Assembly (NCBI RefSeq): GCF_001017125.1
Contig: NZ_JXOJ01000001.1
Span: 1 to 64,000, forward strand
Direction of reading: 5' to 3'
DNA: 64,000 nucleotides
Source: Methanoculleus sediminis
GTDB taxonomy: Archaea; Halobacteriota; Methanomicrobia; Methanomicrobiales; Methanoculleaceae
Of this stretch, positions 35,519-44,933 are shown in pieces. The notes beneath the pieces were generated by a model. It saw nothing but the letters and a program-made list of their open reading frames with translations, was not told where the DNA came from and did no database searches. Every line of letters starts with the position of its first letter. The first letter of the stretch is position 1. The position numbers and the translations under genes are program-made.

Positions 35519-36045
35519 TGCGGGAGTCCCATCCGGGAACCTGTCCCGCCTGCGGGGGCGAGATCCGGATCGTCCATCACCGCCTTGACATCCCCCACTT
35601 TCCCGACCTCCTGCTCGTCTCCATCGCCTGCGAAGCCTGCGGCTACCGGCACACCGACACCATCATCCTCGGGGAGGGCGACCCGGTCCGGTGGACGGTG
35701 CGGGTGGAGGAGCCCGGCGACCTCGCCATCCGGGTGGCGCGGAGCACGACGGGGAAGATCGAGATCCCGGAACTCGGCCTCGCGGTCGAACCCGGCACCG
35801 CCTGCGAGGGTTTCGTCACCAATATCGAGGGAATTCTCTACCGCTTCGAGCAGGCGGTGGAGACGATCCTCGCGAACCCCGAGAGCGAAGACGAGCGGGC
35901 GGCCGCAATCAGGATGATGGAGACGATAGCCGCCGCACGGGAGGTGGCCTTCCCGTTCACGGTCATCCTCGAGGACCCTGCCGGGAACAGCGCCCTCGCC
36001 AGTGAGAAAGCCGAAAAGATGCTCCTCGATCAGGAAGAAGCCTGA
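35518..36045 (+). CDS. ZPR1-type zinc finger protein
   Basis: 175 residues from a GTG whose first base is the last of the sepF stop. A four-cysteine zinc ribbon (CPACGGEIRIV ... CEACGYRH, about 9-44) precedes a ZPR1 beta domain: VRWTVRVEEPGDLAIRVARS, then TGKIEIPELGLAVEPGTACE, GFVTNIEGILYRFEQAV. Archaeal single-unit ZPR1 proteins are known but not well understood. The eukaryotic relative binds elongation factor 1A. Coupled to sepF. Confidence 0.92.
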   Translation: MRESHPGTCPACGGEIRIVHHRLDIPHFPDLLLVSIACEACGYRHTDTIILGEGDPVRWTVRVEEPGDLAIRVARSTTGKIEIPELGLAVEPGTACEGFVTNIEGILYRFEQAVETILANPESEDERAAAIRMMETIAAAREVAFPFTVILEDPAGNSALASEKAEKMLLDQEEA

Positions 36046-36124
36046 CCACTTTTTTCAACCCTCCCGGGGGGTTAACCTGAAATAGAACCTCCCCCCATAC
36101 GGCAGCGCCGTGAGGTGAAGAGCG

Positions 36125-36361
36125 ATGGCACGAACGATATCGGTGCTGAAATGGGAGAGCGAAGAGGAGGTCGAGAACGCCGTCCACGACATAAGAGCGG
36201 AGATGGGCCGGGCAGGCGGGCTTTCCAAGGAGACGGAGCGGGCGATGCAGCACTCGTTCTGGGTGGCCGACCCTGACCTTGCGAACCACTTCCTGCGGCG
36301 GGTTCGCGAACAGGTTCCCGAGGCGCTGCACTACTTCGAGGAGGAAGGCGGCGGGGCGTGA
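36125..36361 (+). CDS. small hypothetical protein
   Basis: 78 residues, ATG with a good GAGGTGA ribosome site. Charged and helical: ISVLKWESEEEVENAVHDIR, then LSKETERAMQHSFWVADPDL, FLRRVREQVPEALHYFEEE. I do not recognise the family. It ends exactly where the hairpin repeat array begins, so its last residues may have been shaped by the repeat. Confidence 0.65.
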   Translation: MARTISVLKWESEEEVENAVHDIRAEMGRAGGLSKETERAMQHSFWVADPDLANHFLRRVREQVPEALHYFEEEGGGA

Positions 36362-36600
36362 GTGGCGACTTCCGGAACGGCAGGAGTTCGAGAAGATGCG
36401 AAGCATCTTCGAATGGCGACTGTCCGCAGGATGCGACTTCCGGAACGGCAGGAGTTCGAGAAGATGCGAAGCATCTTCGAATGGCGACTGTCCGCAGGAA
36501 GATGCGAAGCATCTTCGAATGGCGACTGTCCGCAGGATGCGACTGCCGGAACGGCAGGAGTTCGAGAAGATGCGAAGCATCTTCGAATGCGACGGGCCAG
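36362..36600. repeat. tandem array of a 68/38-base unit with a perfect hairpin
   Basis: The palindrome GAAGATGC-GAA-GCATCTTC occurs four times, starting at 36392, 36460, 36498 and 36566, i.e. at steps of 68, 38 and 68 bases. The 68-base unit is hairpin, GAATGGCGACTGTCCGCAG, then GATGCGACTTCCGGAACGG and CAGGAGTTCGA; the 38-base unit lacks the second half. All three rightward frames are open across it, a by-product of the repeat. It is not CRISPR: the spacers are copies of each other. Confidence 0.9.
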
Positions 36601-36852
36601 AGGGCCGGAGCCTGGGCCCCGGAGGTGTGACTTACGACGTTTCGTCAGGAACGGAGTTTGAGCACCGTTAGGTGCGATGAATGTCGTTCTTCGCGTGAAT
36701 TACTTGCCGGGGATAACGATACAGTCTCAGTACTTCGCTGAAATGGCTGAGGTCGTTCTCAAAAGGTCAACCAGTCGACTTCCCTTTTCTCGAAGGGAAC
36801 GGAGCTTGAGCACCGGAGGTGCGAGTGCGGTGGAAGTTCACGAGGTGCCGGG
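36601..36852. repeat. two further dispersed hairpin repeats, no gene
   Basis: Copies of the same family: GGAACGGAGTTTGAG with hairpin CACC-GTTA-GGTG and CGA at about 36651-36678, and GGAACGGAGCTTGAG with CACC-GGA-GGTG and CGA at about 36797-36823. The rest (36679-36790) is AT-richer and featureless, with no supported ORF. Confidence 0.7.
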
Positions 36853-37332
36853 TTACAGCCCGGCTCTCCTGAACATCGGCCGGACTTCGGCGCCCTCCAT
36901 GTTCCCCGCGGCCCAGGTGTAACGCTCCCGGATTCGGGGAGGGAGGTTGCGTTCCGGTATCGAGATGAACCCGAACTCCGAGTAAAACCCGGCGAGGCTC
37001 TCGACCGCGTACATATGGAGGTCGTCGTTGTGGCAGGCGGTGACCAGAGCGGCCATCGTCGTGCGGGCATACCCCTTGTTGCGGCAGCCCTCGGGGGTGA
37101 AGACGCCGTCGACCTCCAGGCCGCCGGGATGCCTCCTGCACCGGGCGAGAGAGACGATCTGCCCTGCAAGGAAGGTCGCGAAGATCCGATCCCGTCCGGG
37201 ATCGCCGGCCGTGCCGTGGTACTCGCGCCAGACCTCGTCCGCGGCGGAGAACTCCGCGCTTGTCAGTTCACGGACCTCCGTTCGGATTCCGGTCGATTTC
37301 GTGTCCAGTTCCGGAAGAACAGCGGTTATCAT
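36853..37332 (-). CDS. GNAT-family N-acetyltransferase
   Basis: 159 residues from the ATG at 37332; upstream in the same frame is only a shadow of the histidine kinase. The acetyl-CoA site is LEVDGVFTPEGCRNKGYART (about 72-91), with SLARCRRHPGG before it and a C-terminal AVESLAGFYSEFGFISIPER. Acceptor unknown. It starts ten bases after the stop of the kinase gene, so it is the last gene of the leftward signalling block. Confidence 0.88.
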   Translation of the reverse strand: MITAVLPELDTKSTGIRTEVRELTSAEFSAADEVWREYHGTAGDPGRDRIFATFLAGQIVSLARCRRHPGGLEVDGVFTPEGCRNKGYARTTMAALVTACHNDDLHMYAVESLAGFYSEFGFISIPERNLPPRIRERYTWAAGNMEGAEVRPMFRRAGL

Positions 37333-37342
37333 TCCCTTCACC

Positions 37343-38749
37343 TCAGACGATCCTGTAACCCTCGGACGGCACCAGGATCTCGAATTTCGCCCCCGTCCCG
37401 AACGTCCCGGTCTCGCGGATCGCGATCCCGGTGATGGCAAGTATTTCGTGGGCGAGGAAGAGCCCGTGCCCGTAGCTTTCCGCCTTCTGCGCAAAGAGAT
37501 CTTCTTTCTCCGCGTCGGGGATGCCGGTCCCGTCGTCCTCGACGATGATTGCACACCCCTCCGGGCGCAACTGGTAGGTGACGACGATCCTGCTCGCTTT
37601 CGCCCCCGGAGCGAGCGAGTTCTCGAAGAGGTGCGTGAAGACCGTCGCGAGATGGGGGTCAGCGAAGATCTCAAGCCGCTCCGTCCACGGATCGAGGGAG
37701 ACGTCCCCGAAGGAGAGGGTGGCGGCTGCCTTCCCGATGGCCTGCTGCACGGGGATCCATGCCGGCGGCGACGTCCCGAGATCCCGGAACTCGCGGGAGA
37801 TCTCGATCTGTCGCCGGATCCCGTTTGCGGCATCGTTCAGGTCGTCGATGAAGGAGAGGATCTCGGGATCGTCGAACTTCATCACGCCCACCGAGAGATG
37901 CCCGTACAGGACCGCAAGCCGGTTCGCGAGGTCGGTGCGCAGGATCCCCGTAAGGGTGTTGAGCTGGCGGCCGGCGTTCTGCAGCGCGGCCTCCGTCATG
38001 ACCTCGTCGCTGACGTCCCGGATGGACTCGATCGCCCCGGTGACACGTCCGCTCCGGTCGAGAAGCGCGGTCGCCGCGAACCTGATGTGCGCTCCCCGTC
38101 CGCCCCTGAGCAGAGGGGTGTGGATCTCCGCGACAAGGACGTCGCCGCTCCTCCTGACCGACGGATACCCTGCCTCGGGATCGCCCTGGAGGATCCGGTC
38201 CGCAAGCAGCGGCCGCGCCTCGCCGTAGAAGGGCACGGCGTACTCGTAGTCCCCCCGGCCGAGCATGGCCTCTTTCTTCACCCCGGTCATCTCCTCGATC
38301 GCGCGGTTCCAGGCGATGACCTTCCCCTCGCGGTCGATGGCGAAGGTCGCGTCGGGCAGGAACTCGATGATCTGGTTCATCTGCTGCTCGGACTCACGGA
38401 GTTTCGTTGCGAGGAACGCAACCACGCCGCCGATGAGGACGAGGAGGATCGCACGGGGAAGGATGGCGTAAGCCAGCAGGGGGGCCGGCGGGGAGAGGAA
38501 GTAGGTCGTGACGGCGTAGATGGATGCGAAGCAGACGGAGAAGAGGATGCCCCGCCGCGGGTACCAGTAACTCGCGAGGATGATCGGGATGGTGAGCGGG
38601 AGGGAAGGAAGGGGGAGAAGCCCTTCCGGTGCGCCGAGGACCATGGCAAGCAGGTTCCCGCCGAGGGTCAGCACGGCTAGCCCGGCGATGATGGCGATGC
38701 GGTTTCGCGTATCGGATACGAACGTGGTCTGAATGTCGGTGACGTTCAT
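37343..38749 (-). CDS. membrane PAS histidine-kinase-like protein lacking the H-box histidine
   Basis: 468 residues: about four membrane helices (residues 18-112), a PAS domain (IIEFLPDATFAIDREGKVIA, then WNRAIEEMTGV; about 125-245), a dimerisation region and a HATPase (IVVTYQLRPEGCAIIVEDDG, TGIPDAEKEDLFAQ, GHGLFLAHEILAITGI). At the place where the sister kinase at 38778 has TRHDLLNQLAALWGYL this protein has LRTDLANRLAVLYGHL, so the phospho-accepting histidine is threonine (ACC codon). It may be a pseudokinase that only senses and binds ATP, or may pass a signal by partner contact. Confidence 0.85.
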   Translation of the reverse strand: MNVTDIQTTFVSDTRNRIAIIAGLAVLTLGGNLLAMVLGAPEGLLPLPSLPLTIPIILASYWYPRRGILFSVCFASIYAVTTYFLSPPAPLLAYAILPRAILLVLIGGVVAFLATKLRESEQQMNQIIEFLPDATFAIDREGKVIAWNRAIEEMTGVKKEAMLGRGDYEYAVPFYGEARPLLADRILQGDPEAGYPSVRRSGDVLVAEIHTPLLRGGRGAHIRFAATALLDRSGRVTGAIESIRDVSDEVMTEAALQNAGRQLNTLTGILRTDLANRLAVLYGHLSVGVMKFDDPEILSFIDDLNDAANGIRRQIEISREFRDLGTSPPAWIPVQQAIGKAAATLSFGDVSLDPWTERLEIFADPHLATVFTHLFENSLAPGAKASRIVVTYQLRPEGCAIIVEDDGTGIPDAEKEDLFAQKAESYGHGLFLAHEILAITGIAIRETGTFGTGAKFEILVPSEGYRIV

Positions 38750-38777
38750 GAGGGGAGCCTGCGGTTATGATCTCGGT

Positions 38778-40100
38778 TCATCCGGTCTGCCGGTCGGGAG
38801 CACGGATCACTTTTGCCGGGCAGAGAAGTTCGAATCGGGCTCCGCTCCCGGGGATTCCCGTTTCCTGGATGGTGATCCCGGTGATGGCCAGGATCTCCCG
38901 AGCGAGGAAGAGGCCGAGTCCGGTATTCATGCCGTGCGCGTAGGTGAATATCTTCTCCTTATCGCCGGCTGGAACTCCCACGCCGTCGTCCTCACAGAGG
39001 ATGGTGTAGGTCTCTCCATCCTGCCTGAGGCTGAAGGTGATGGTGGTGACCGTCTCCCCGTAACGCAGCGCGTTCTCGATGAGGTTCGAGAACACCTTCT
39101 CGATGAGCGGATCGGCGAATATCTCCACCCCCGCCGGAATGGCGTTCTCAAGGGTTACCTTGCCTGTCGAGACGTATTTCTCCGACCGCCCCACGAGCGA
39201 CCTGATCTCCTGCCAGGTTGGAGCCGTTGCCCCCACCTTCTGGTATTCGGCCGTGAACCGGACGGTGTTGTTGATCCGGTTGACCATCTCGGCAGCGCTC
39301 TCGACGTGGCGCCATGCGTTTGCCGGTTCCCGCTCGCGCATTACCTGGGCCAGGTCGAGATACCCCCAGAGCGCCGCGAGCTGGTTCAAGAGGTCATGGC
39401 GGGTGATGCTTGCCATGAGCTGGAGTTTCCTGTTGGCTTCCGCAAGCGCTTTCTCCACGCGTCGCCGTTCCTGGTTTTCGGCGGCAAGGCTCTCGTTGCT
39501 GCGCGAGAGATCCGCGACGGCTTCCTGGAGTTGTTCGTTCAAGGAGTGCAGCTGCTCCTGCGCCTCCTGGAGTTCGGTGTTCTTCGTCACCGCGACGGTA
39601 TACGTCGAAAGCAGGGTGTTTAAAATCTTGAGCCGGCCTGCGGCGATGGTATAGGTGCTGCCGGCGAAGGGGATCTCCAGTTGGGCGGGAGAATCTTTGG
39701 GTTCGGGCATCTCCCGCGTCCGCATGACGGCCTCGATCTGGGAACGGACATGTTCCGGGTCGACGGGTTTGACGATGAAACTGTCCGCGCCCGATGCAAG
39801 TCCTTTCAGCACGTCGGCGGGATCGAAGAGGTTGGTGACCAGAATAACGGGCATATCCGGGAAATCCCGCTTGACCCGGCGACAGAGATCGTACCCGTCC
39901 ATCCCGGGCATCATGATGTCGGTCAGGACGATATCGGGCATACCGGCCTCCATCCGCCGTATCGCCTCGGTGCCGTCGGCGGCCAGGGTGACGTCGTATC
40001 CCTCCGTCTCAAGAACGTGGCGGATGAATTCGGCCTGCGTCCTGCTATCCTCTACCACCAGAACGCTCAGTTTCGTTCCTCCTTCGTGCTTTCCTTCCAT
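38778..40100 (-). CDS. hybrid: receiver domain plus histidine kinase
   Basis: 440 residues. Receiver domain at about 10-130 (VLVVEDSRTQAEFIRHVLET; phospho-acceptor in IVLTDIMMPGMDGYDL; GADSFIVKPVD), a coiled coil (about 170-235, ELQEAQEQLHSLNEQLQEAV), an H-box with intact histidine (SITRHDLLNQLAALWGYLD, about 243) and a HATPase (FSNLIENALRYGE; CEDDGVGVPAGDKEKIF; GLGLFLAREILAITGI). No membrane segment. Likely takes phosphate from the CheA-type kinase encoded one base upstream or acts on its own. Confidence 0.9.
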   Translation of the reverse strand: MEGKHEGGTKLSVLVVEDSRTQAEFIRHVLETEGYDVTLAADGTEAIRRMEAGMPDIVLTDIMMPGMDGYDLCRRVKRDFPDMPVILVTNLFDPADVLKGLASGADSFIVKPVDPEHVRSQIEAVMRTREMPEPKDSPAQLEIPFAGSTYTIAAGRLKILNTLLSTYTVAVTKNTELQEAQEQLHSLNEQLQEAVADLSRSNESLAAENQERRRVEKALAEANRKLQLMASITRHDLLNQLAALWGYLDLAQVMREREPANAWRHVESAAEMVNRINNTVRFTAEYQKVGATAPTWQEIRSLVGRSEKYVSTGKVTLENAIPAGVEIFADPLIEKVFSNLIENALRYGETVTTITFSLRQDGETYTILCEDDGVGVPAGDKEKIFTYAHGMNTGLGLFLAREILAITGITIQETGIPGSGARFELLCPAKVIRAPDRQTG

Positions 40101-40101
40101 A

Positions 40102-42411
40102 TCATCGCTCCTGGATCTCTCCGTCGCGGCGACGCATCAGGCGCCGGATTATCCTGAGAAATTCTTCTGCCTCGAAGCTCTTCTTGACGATATATGCATC
40201 CGCCCCGACCGCCTTTCCCCGTTCCCGGTCTTCGGGCGAATCGAGCGAAGTGACCAGCACCACCCGGATCCCGGCAAGCTGCCCACCTTCGGCCCGTATC
40301 TTCTCAGTGAGCGTAAAACCGTTCATCCGAGGCATATCAACATCTGAAACGACCATATCAAACTCATGCTGCTTAAGCCTTGCGAATGCGTCGATCCCGT
40401 TGGCAGCGGTCTCCACCTGATATCCGGCCCCCTCGAGAACCGCCTGCAGCAGGGCACGCGACGTAACCGAGTCCTCAACGACCATGACCCGCCGATCCGC
40501 CTCCTGTGGGAGTGTGGATGCCGATACCGACCGCTCCGTCTGCATCGCGTCCTGGATCAGTTCGAGGGGATCGAGCACGAGTGCCAGGCGTCCGTCCCCG
40601 AGGATCACGGCCCCGTCGATCCGTCGCACGGAGGTGAGCTGGCTGCCGAGCGGCCGGACGACGATCTCCTGCACCCGGATCACTTCGTCGACCAGACACG
40701 CGATCTGCCCGGCCCCGTATGCGATGATGACGAGGGGTTTCGGTCGCTCCTCCTCCGTGTGGGGACTGGACGGGTGGATGCCCAGGGCGTCGGTGAGCCG
40801 GATGACCTCGATCGCCTCTCCCGATAGAAGGATCGTCGGCCGGCCCCTGGAGACGGCCAGGGAGTCCGGGCGAACCCGGAGAACCTGCTTCACCTGCTGC
40901 ATCGGGAGGACGTAGACCTGCCGCTCGGAGCGGACGAGCAGCCCGCGGAGGGTGGCCATACTCACCGGGACGGTCAGGGTGACCGCCGTCCCCCTGCCGA
41001 CGGCCGAGGAGACCGTCACCTCCCCCCCGAGACGGGAGACGGTGTCTTCCACGATTGCAAGCCCGAGCCCTCTCCCCGAGAGGTCGGTGACGATCCGGCT
41101 CGTGGTCATCCCCGACCGGAAGATGAGCCAGATCGCCTCGCTGTCGGTGAGGGTTGCGTCCTCTTCGGCCGTGATCACCCCGTTTTCGACGGCGGTTCTC
41201 CGGATCGCGCTGCTGTCGATGCCGGCGCCGTCGTCGGCCACCTCGATGCCGACCCTGCTCCCCGACCGGGGGAAGACCCGGATCCGCACGGAGCCCGTGG
41301 GAGATTTTTGCCGGGCTCTCCTGGCCTCCGGGCTCTCGATGCCGTGATCGATGCTGTTCCTGATGAGGTGCATGATGGGGTCTTTCAACGCATCGAGGAT
41401 ACGGCGGTCGACTTCGATCTCCCCGCCCTCGATCGTGAGGTCGACCGATTTCCCCGAGGTGCGGGAGAACTCTCTTACGAACGCGGAGAACGGGATAAGT
41501 ATGGTCGAAGCCGGGAGCAGTGCGGCGTCGTGAATAAGGTCGGATATCTCGGAGGTGCTCGTCTCGAGCGCCGACCGGTCGAACTCCATGGAACGCAGGT
41601 GGGTGGCGAGATCGTGTTGCAGGTTGGTCACGAACTCGCGGTTGTACTCCTGGAATCCGACCGCCCGCTGGAGCGGCAGAACGAGATCGGGAGGAATCGC
41701 TGCCTTCTCTTCCCCGAAGGCCCTCCTGTGGATCATCTGCAGGTCGTTGAACGCCTGGGAGTGGTTCCACTGCCAGAGAGAGAAACGGGTCATCATCTCC
41801 TCGAGCTCGCGTATCCGCTGCGTGATGAAGAGCCGGGTCGTGAGGAGACTGTCGGCTCCGGCGGTGAGTTTGTCGAGTTTGTGGGCGGCAATCCGGACCG
41901 TGCCCCGGTCAGCTCCCTGCTCGCTGCTGCTATAACCTCCTGGCGCATCGTAAGCGTGGTTCTCCCGGGAGGCCGGACCCGGTTCGGCCCGGGGCACTCC
42001 CGGAGAACCGATCCCGGCCGTCTCCTTCCAGCCGGGGATGGCCCGGAGCGCCCCGTTGATCTCCGCCGGCGAGGCGTCGGGCCTCTCTCTCCGGAGAAGG
42101 CTCCTGATTACCGCAATCGTCCGGTGGAAGAGGTCGAAGTCGTCCACTCCCGGAACGTACTCGCCCCGCTTCACGAGGGAGAAGACAGTCTCGAGGTTCT
42201 GGCAGATCGACTCGATCTCCCGGAGGTTGACCGCGCGCGACGCTCCTTTCAGGCTGTGGACCGTCCGGTAAACCCGCTCGACCAGGTCGGGCGTCGGCCC
42301 GGCCTTCTCGAGCGTGATCAGCCCCTCGGTGATTGCTTCAAGGTACTCGTCCGCCTCCTCGCGGAACGTCTCGAGGAGACGGGCACGAAATACGTCGTCC
42401 GGTCCGGTCAT
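40102..42411 (-). CDS. cheA: CheA-type histidine kinase with C-terminal receiver
   Basis: 769 residues. P1 phosphotransfer domain with intact histidine (VYRTVHSLKGASRAVNL, about 46-62), no CheY-binding P2, a dimerisation part, the CheA ATPase (DPIMHLIRNSIDHGIESPEA; VADDGAGIDSSAIRRTA; LSGRGLGLAIVEDTVSRLGG), a CheW-like P5 domain (VYVLPMQQVKQVLRV) and a receiver (VMVVEDSVTSRALLQAVLEG; MVVSDVDMPRMNGFTLTEKI). CheA fused to a receiver and without P2 is typical of FrzE/WspE-like systems that control functions other than swimming. Upstream gene is the chemoreceptor. Confidence 0.92.
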   Translation of the reverse strand: MTGPDDVFRARLLETFREEADEYLEAITEGLITLEKAGPTPDLVERVYRTVHSLKGASRAVNLREIESICQNLETVFSLVKRGEYVPGVDDFDLFHRTIAVIRSLLRRERPDASPAEINGALRAIPGWKETAGIGSPGVPRAEPGPASRENHAYDAPGGYSSSEQGADRGTVRIAAHKLDKLTAGADSLLTTRLFITQRIRELEEMMTRFSLWQWNHSQAFNDLQMIHRRAFGEEKAAIPPDLVLPLQRAVGFQEYNREFVTNLQHDLATHLRSMEFDRSALETSTSEISDLIHDAALLPASTILIPFSAFVREFSRTSGKSVDLTIEGGEIEVDRRILDALKDPIMHLIRNSIDHGIESPEARRARQKSPTGSVRIRVFPRSGSRVGIEVADDGAGIDSSAIRRTAVENGVITAEEDATLTDSEAIWLIFRSGMTTSRIVTDLSGRGLGLAIVEDTVSRLGGEVTVSSAVGRGTAVTLTVPVSMATLRGLLVRSERQVYVLPMQQVKQVLRVRPDSLAVSRGRPTILLSGEAIEVIRLTDALGIHPSSPHTEEERPKPLVIIAYGAGQIACLVDEVIRVQEIVVRPLGSQLTSVRRIDGAVILGDGRLALVLDPLELIQDAMQTERSVSASTLPQEADRRVMVVEDSVTSRALLQAVLEGAGYQVETAANGIDAFARLKQHEFDMVVSDVDMPRMNGFTLTEKIRAEGGQLAGIRVVLVTSLDSPEDRERGKAVGADAYIVKKSFEAEEFLRIIRRLMRRRDGEIQER

Positions 42412-42422
42412 GGAAGGTCGTG

Positions 42423-44804
42423 CTAGACCCGGTACTGCTGGGTGATCCTCTTCAAGCGGGCACCGAGCTCGTGCAGGTCCTCGGCGGTCTTCTCCGCCTT
42501 ATGAGTGGTTTCGAGGTTCTTCTGCGCCGCGTCCCGGATATTCTCCATCGCGCGCGAGATCTGGTCTATTCCTGAGGCCTGCGTCTGGATCGAGGTGGCG
42601 ATCTCGATGACCTCCTGCGAGGTGTCCGCTATCGACTGGGCGAGCACCTCGATAACCTCCTGTGCGTTGCTCGTCAGCTGGGCCGCATCCGCGACGGATC
42701 GTATCCCCTGTTCGGTCGAGGCCGCGGTCGAGGAGACCCCCTGCTGGATGTCGGTGAGGATCGCCCGGATGTTCGAGGTCGCTTTCTTCGACTGTTCGGC
42801 AAGGTTGTGGATCTCGTTTGCGACGACGGCGAACCCTTTCCCGAACTCCCCGACCTTCGCGGCTTCGATGGAAGCGTTTACCGCAAGCAGGTTGGACTGC
42901 TCGGAGATGTCGTTCACGGTCGCGATGATCTCGCCGACGGCCTGGCTCTGCTCGGAGAGCCGGATGACGCTCATCCGGACGATATCCATCTGCCGCTGGA
43001 TCTGGTTCATACCTTCGAGGGTCTCGCGCACGGACTTCTGGCCGCCCTTCGAGACCTCCAGCGCCCGCATGGCCTTCTCCGAGACACCTTTCGTCTTCAG
43101 GTTCACGAGTTCGGTCTTCTTCCTGACGCTCTCGACCGAGTCCGAGGTCTCGTTCACCGTCGCGGCCGTCTGGGAACTGGCTGCGGCGAGCTGGCTCGTG
43201 ACCGCCAGGATCTCGTTTGAAGCGAGCGAGAGAACCGAGACGCCCTCGTAGAGTTCCTCGCTGATCAGTTTCATCAGCCGCGAGAGTTCGATTCCGATGG
43301 TGTTGAGGGCGTCGCGGTAGGCGACGAACTCCCCGGCGACCGGGATCTTCTCGTCGAACCGGGCGGTGAAGTCGCCGGAAGCGTAGAATCGCGCAAGCCG
43401 CATCGCTTCGTTCACCGGCTCGGTGATCGACTCGAGGGTCTTGTTGAACCCGGCGATGATCATCCGGTAGCCGCCGCGGAACGCCTTCTCATCCCCGCGG
43501 ATGGAGAGATCGCCTGCACGGGCGGCGTCGGTGAGTTTGAGCGTCTCCTTGTGGAGGTGGTCGAGCGACTGGACCATCATCGCGAGCGCGGGCCGGATCT
43601 CGTCGCCCTCGTCGGCGACCGGGAACTCCTGGACGTACTCGCCGAGAGCGATCTTTTTGAGGTTCCCGACGACGTTCGTCTGGAGATCGCCGGCGAACTC
43701 GTCCATCGTTTTGGCCATGACGCCGATCTCGTCCTGCCGCCTGATGTTGAGCCGGGCGGAGAGGTGCCCGCTGCGGAGCTCTTTGAGCATCAGCACGACC
43801 TGCTGCAGGGGATCGGAGATCGAGCGGCCGAAGAGGATGGCGATCGCGACGCCGATGGCGATGGATGCGAGGACGACGACGACGATCGTGTTCCTGATGG
43901 TGTCTATCGGCCCGGTGAAGTCGGAGAGTTCGGCACGCGAGACGATGTGCCAGTCGAGCGGTTCGTAGTAGGTGTAGGCATCGATGATATCCGTCCCGTC
44001 GACCTGGTGGCGGATGATGCCGACCTTATTCTCGATCATCTCCTGAATATACTCCTCGTCGGCCGTGTTCTCCCCTTCCCGGGAGGGGTGCACGAGCAGC
44101 TGGCCGTTGCTGTCGACAACGAACATGTAGCCGTGTCTGCCGATGACCGTCTCTTTAAGGCTCGACTTGACGACGTCGAGCGTCTCCTGCTCCTCCGTTC
44201 CGACGAAGAGAACGCCGACGATGTTTCCCCGGCTGTCTTTTATCGGCTCGTACGCGGTGACGTAGCGCTTGCCGAAGAGGTCCCTGCTTCCGTAGTAGGT
44301 CTCCCCCTGGTTCACCACGACGTCGTAGACGTTCTGGGTCAGCTCCGTCCCGACCGCCCTCGTCCCGTCGGTCCCGATGACGTTTGTGGAGATCCTGACG
44401 GCATTGTCGTCGTAGACCTGGAAGACCGTCGCCGCGCCGCCGACCAGCGACTGGACCTGGTCGACGATCTCGAAGTTGTCGTTGATGATATACGGGTTGC
44501 CGGTGCCGTCCACCAGGGCCAGTTTGCCGTCGATGATCTCCGGAGTGCCCCGGGCGTAAAAGTTCTCGTGGAGCACGTTGAGGTCGCTGTTCACCTTATT
44601 GCGCGTGAGTTTGTAGACGTCGTTGGTCCACCCCCGCGCGTCGTGTACCTGCGTCTCGAGCAGCGTCTCGATCTGCTCGTTGATCACACCGCTCGAGCTG
44701 GTATACGCCACTATGCCGAGCATAAGCGTCGGGATGATCGCCAGAAATAGGCAGATGACGAGGATCTTCGTCCCGACTTTCATGTCTGAAAAAAATGTGA
44801 ACAT
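42423..44804 (-). CDS. methyl-accepting chemotaxis protein with Cache sensor
   Basis: 793 residues: one membrane helix (about 13-35), an extracellular Cache domain (about 40-290; [51 protein letters not shown]), a second helix (about 305-328), two or more HAMP-like segments and a long coiled-coil signalling domain. The hairpin tip is [40 protein letters not shown]. It should bind a small ligand outside and control the CheA-type kinase whose gene follows. No CheR or CheB gene is in view to adapt it. Confidence 0.93.
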   Translation of the reverse strand: MFTFFSDMKVGTKILVICLFLAIIPTLMLGIVAYTSSSGVINEQIETLLETQVHDARGWTNDVYKLTRNKVNSDLNVLHENFYARGTPEIIDGKLALVDGTGNPYIINDNFEIVDQVQSLVGGAATVFQVYDDNAVRISTNVIGTDGTRAVGTELTQNVYDVVVNQGETYYGSRDLFGKRYVTAYEPIKDSRGNIVGVLFVGTEEQETLDVVKSSLKETVIGRHGYMFVVDSNGQLLVHPSREGENTADEEYIQEMIENKVGIIRHQVDGTDIIDAYTYYEPLDWHIVSRAELSDFTGPIDTIRNTIVVVVLASIAIGVAIAILFGRSISDPLQQVVLMLKELRSGHLSARLNIRRQDEIGVMAKTMDEFAGDLQTNVVGNLKKIALGEYVQEFPVADEGDEIRPALAMMVQSLDHLHKETLKLTDAARAGDLSIRGDEKAFRGGYRMIIAGFNKTLESITEPVNEAMRLARFYASGDFTARFDEKIPVAGEFVAYRDALNTIGIELSRLMKLISEELYEGVSVLSLASNEILAVTSQLAAASSQTAATVNETSDSVESVRKKTELVNLKTKGVSEKAMRALEVSKGGQKSVRETLEGMNQIQRQMDIVRMSVIRLSEQSQAVGEIIATVNDISEQSNLLAVNASIEAAKVGEFGKGFAVVANEIHNLAEQSKKATSNIRAILTDIQQGVSSTAASTEQGIRSVADAAQLTSNAQEVIEVLAQSIADTSQEVIEIATSIQTQASGIDQISRAMENIRDAAQKNLETTHKAEKTAEDLHELGARLKRITQQYRV

Positions 44805-44933
44805 GTTACTTCCGTTCCACTCGCTCTTTTACGACGACTTAATAGATTGATGCACACCCGGGGTTAAATAATGATCTGTCCTATGAATAACGTCCCAGGG
44901 CTCTCGTTACCCATAATGGGCGGATAAAACCGC

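Noticed and set aside
36392-36584. CRISPR array
   Set aside because: Only four hairpins; the spacers are copies of each other and the spacing is 68/38/68, so it is a tandem repeat.
36279-36671. Three overlapping rightward ORFs through the repeat array
   Set aside because: Openness in all frames is caused by the repeat unit, which shifts the frame from copy to copy; no consistent protein.
37028-38680. A 550-codon rightward open frame
   Set aside because: Antisense shadow of the GNAT and histidine kinase genes, which have clear domains.
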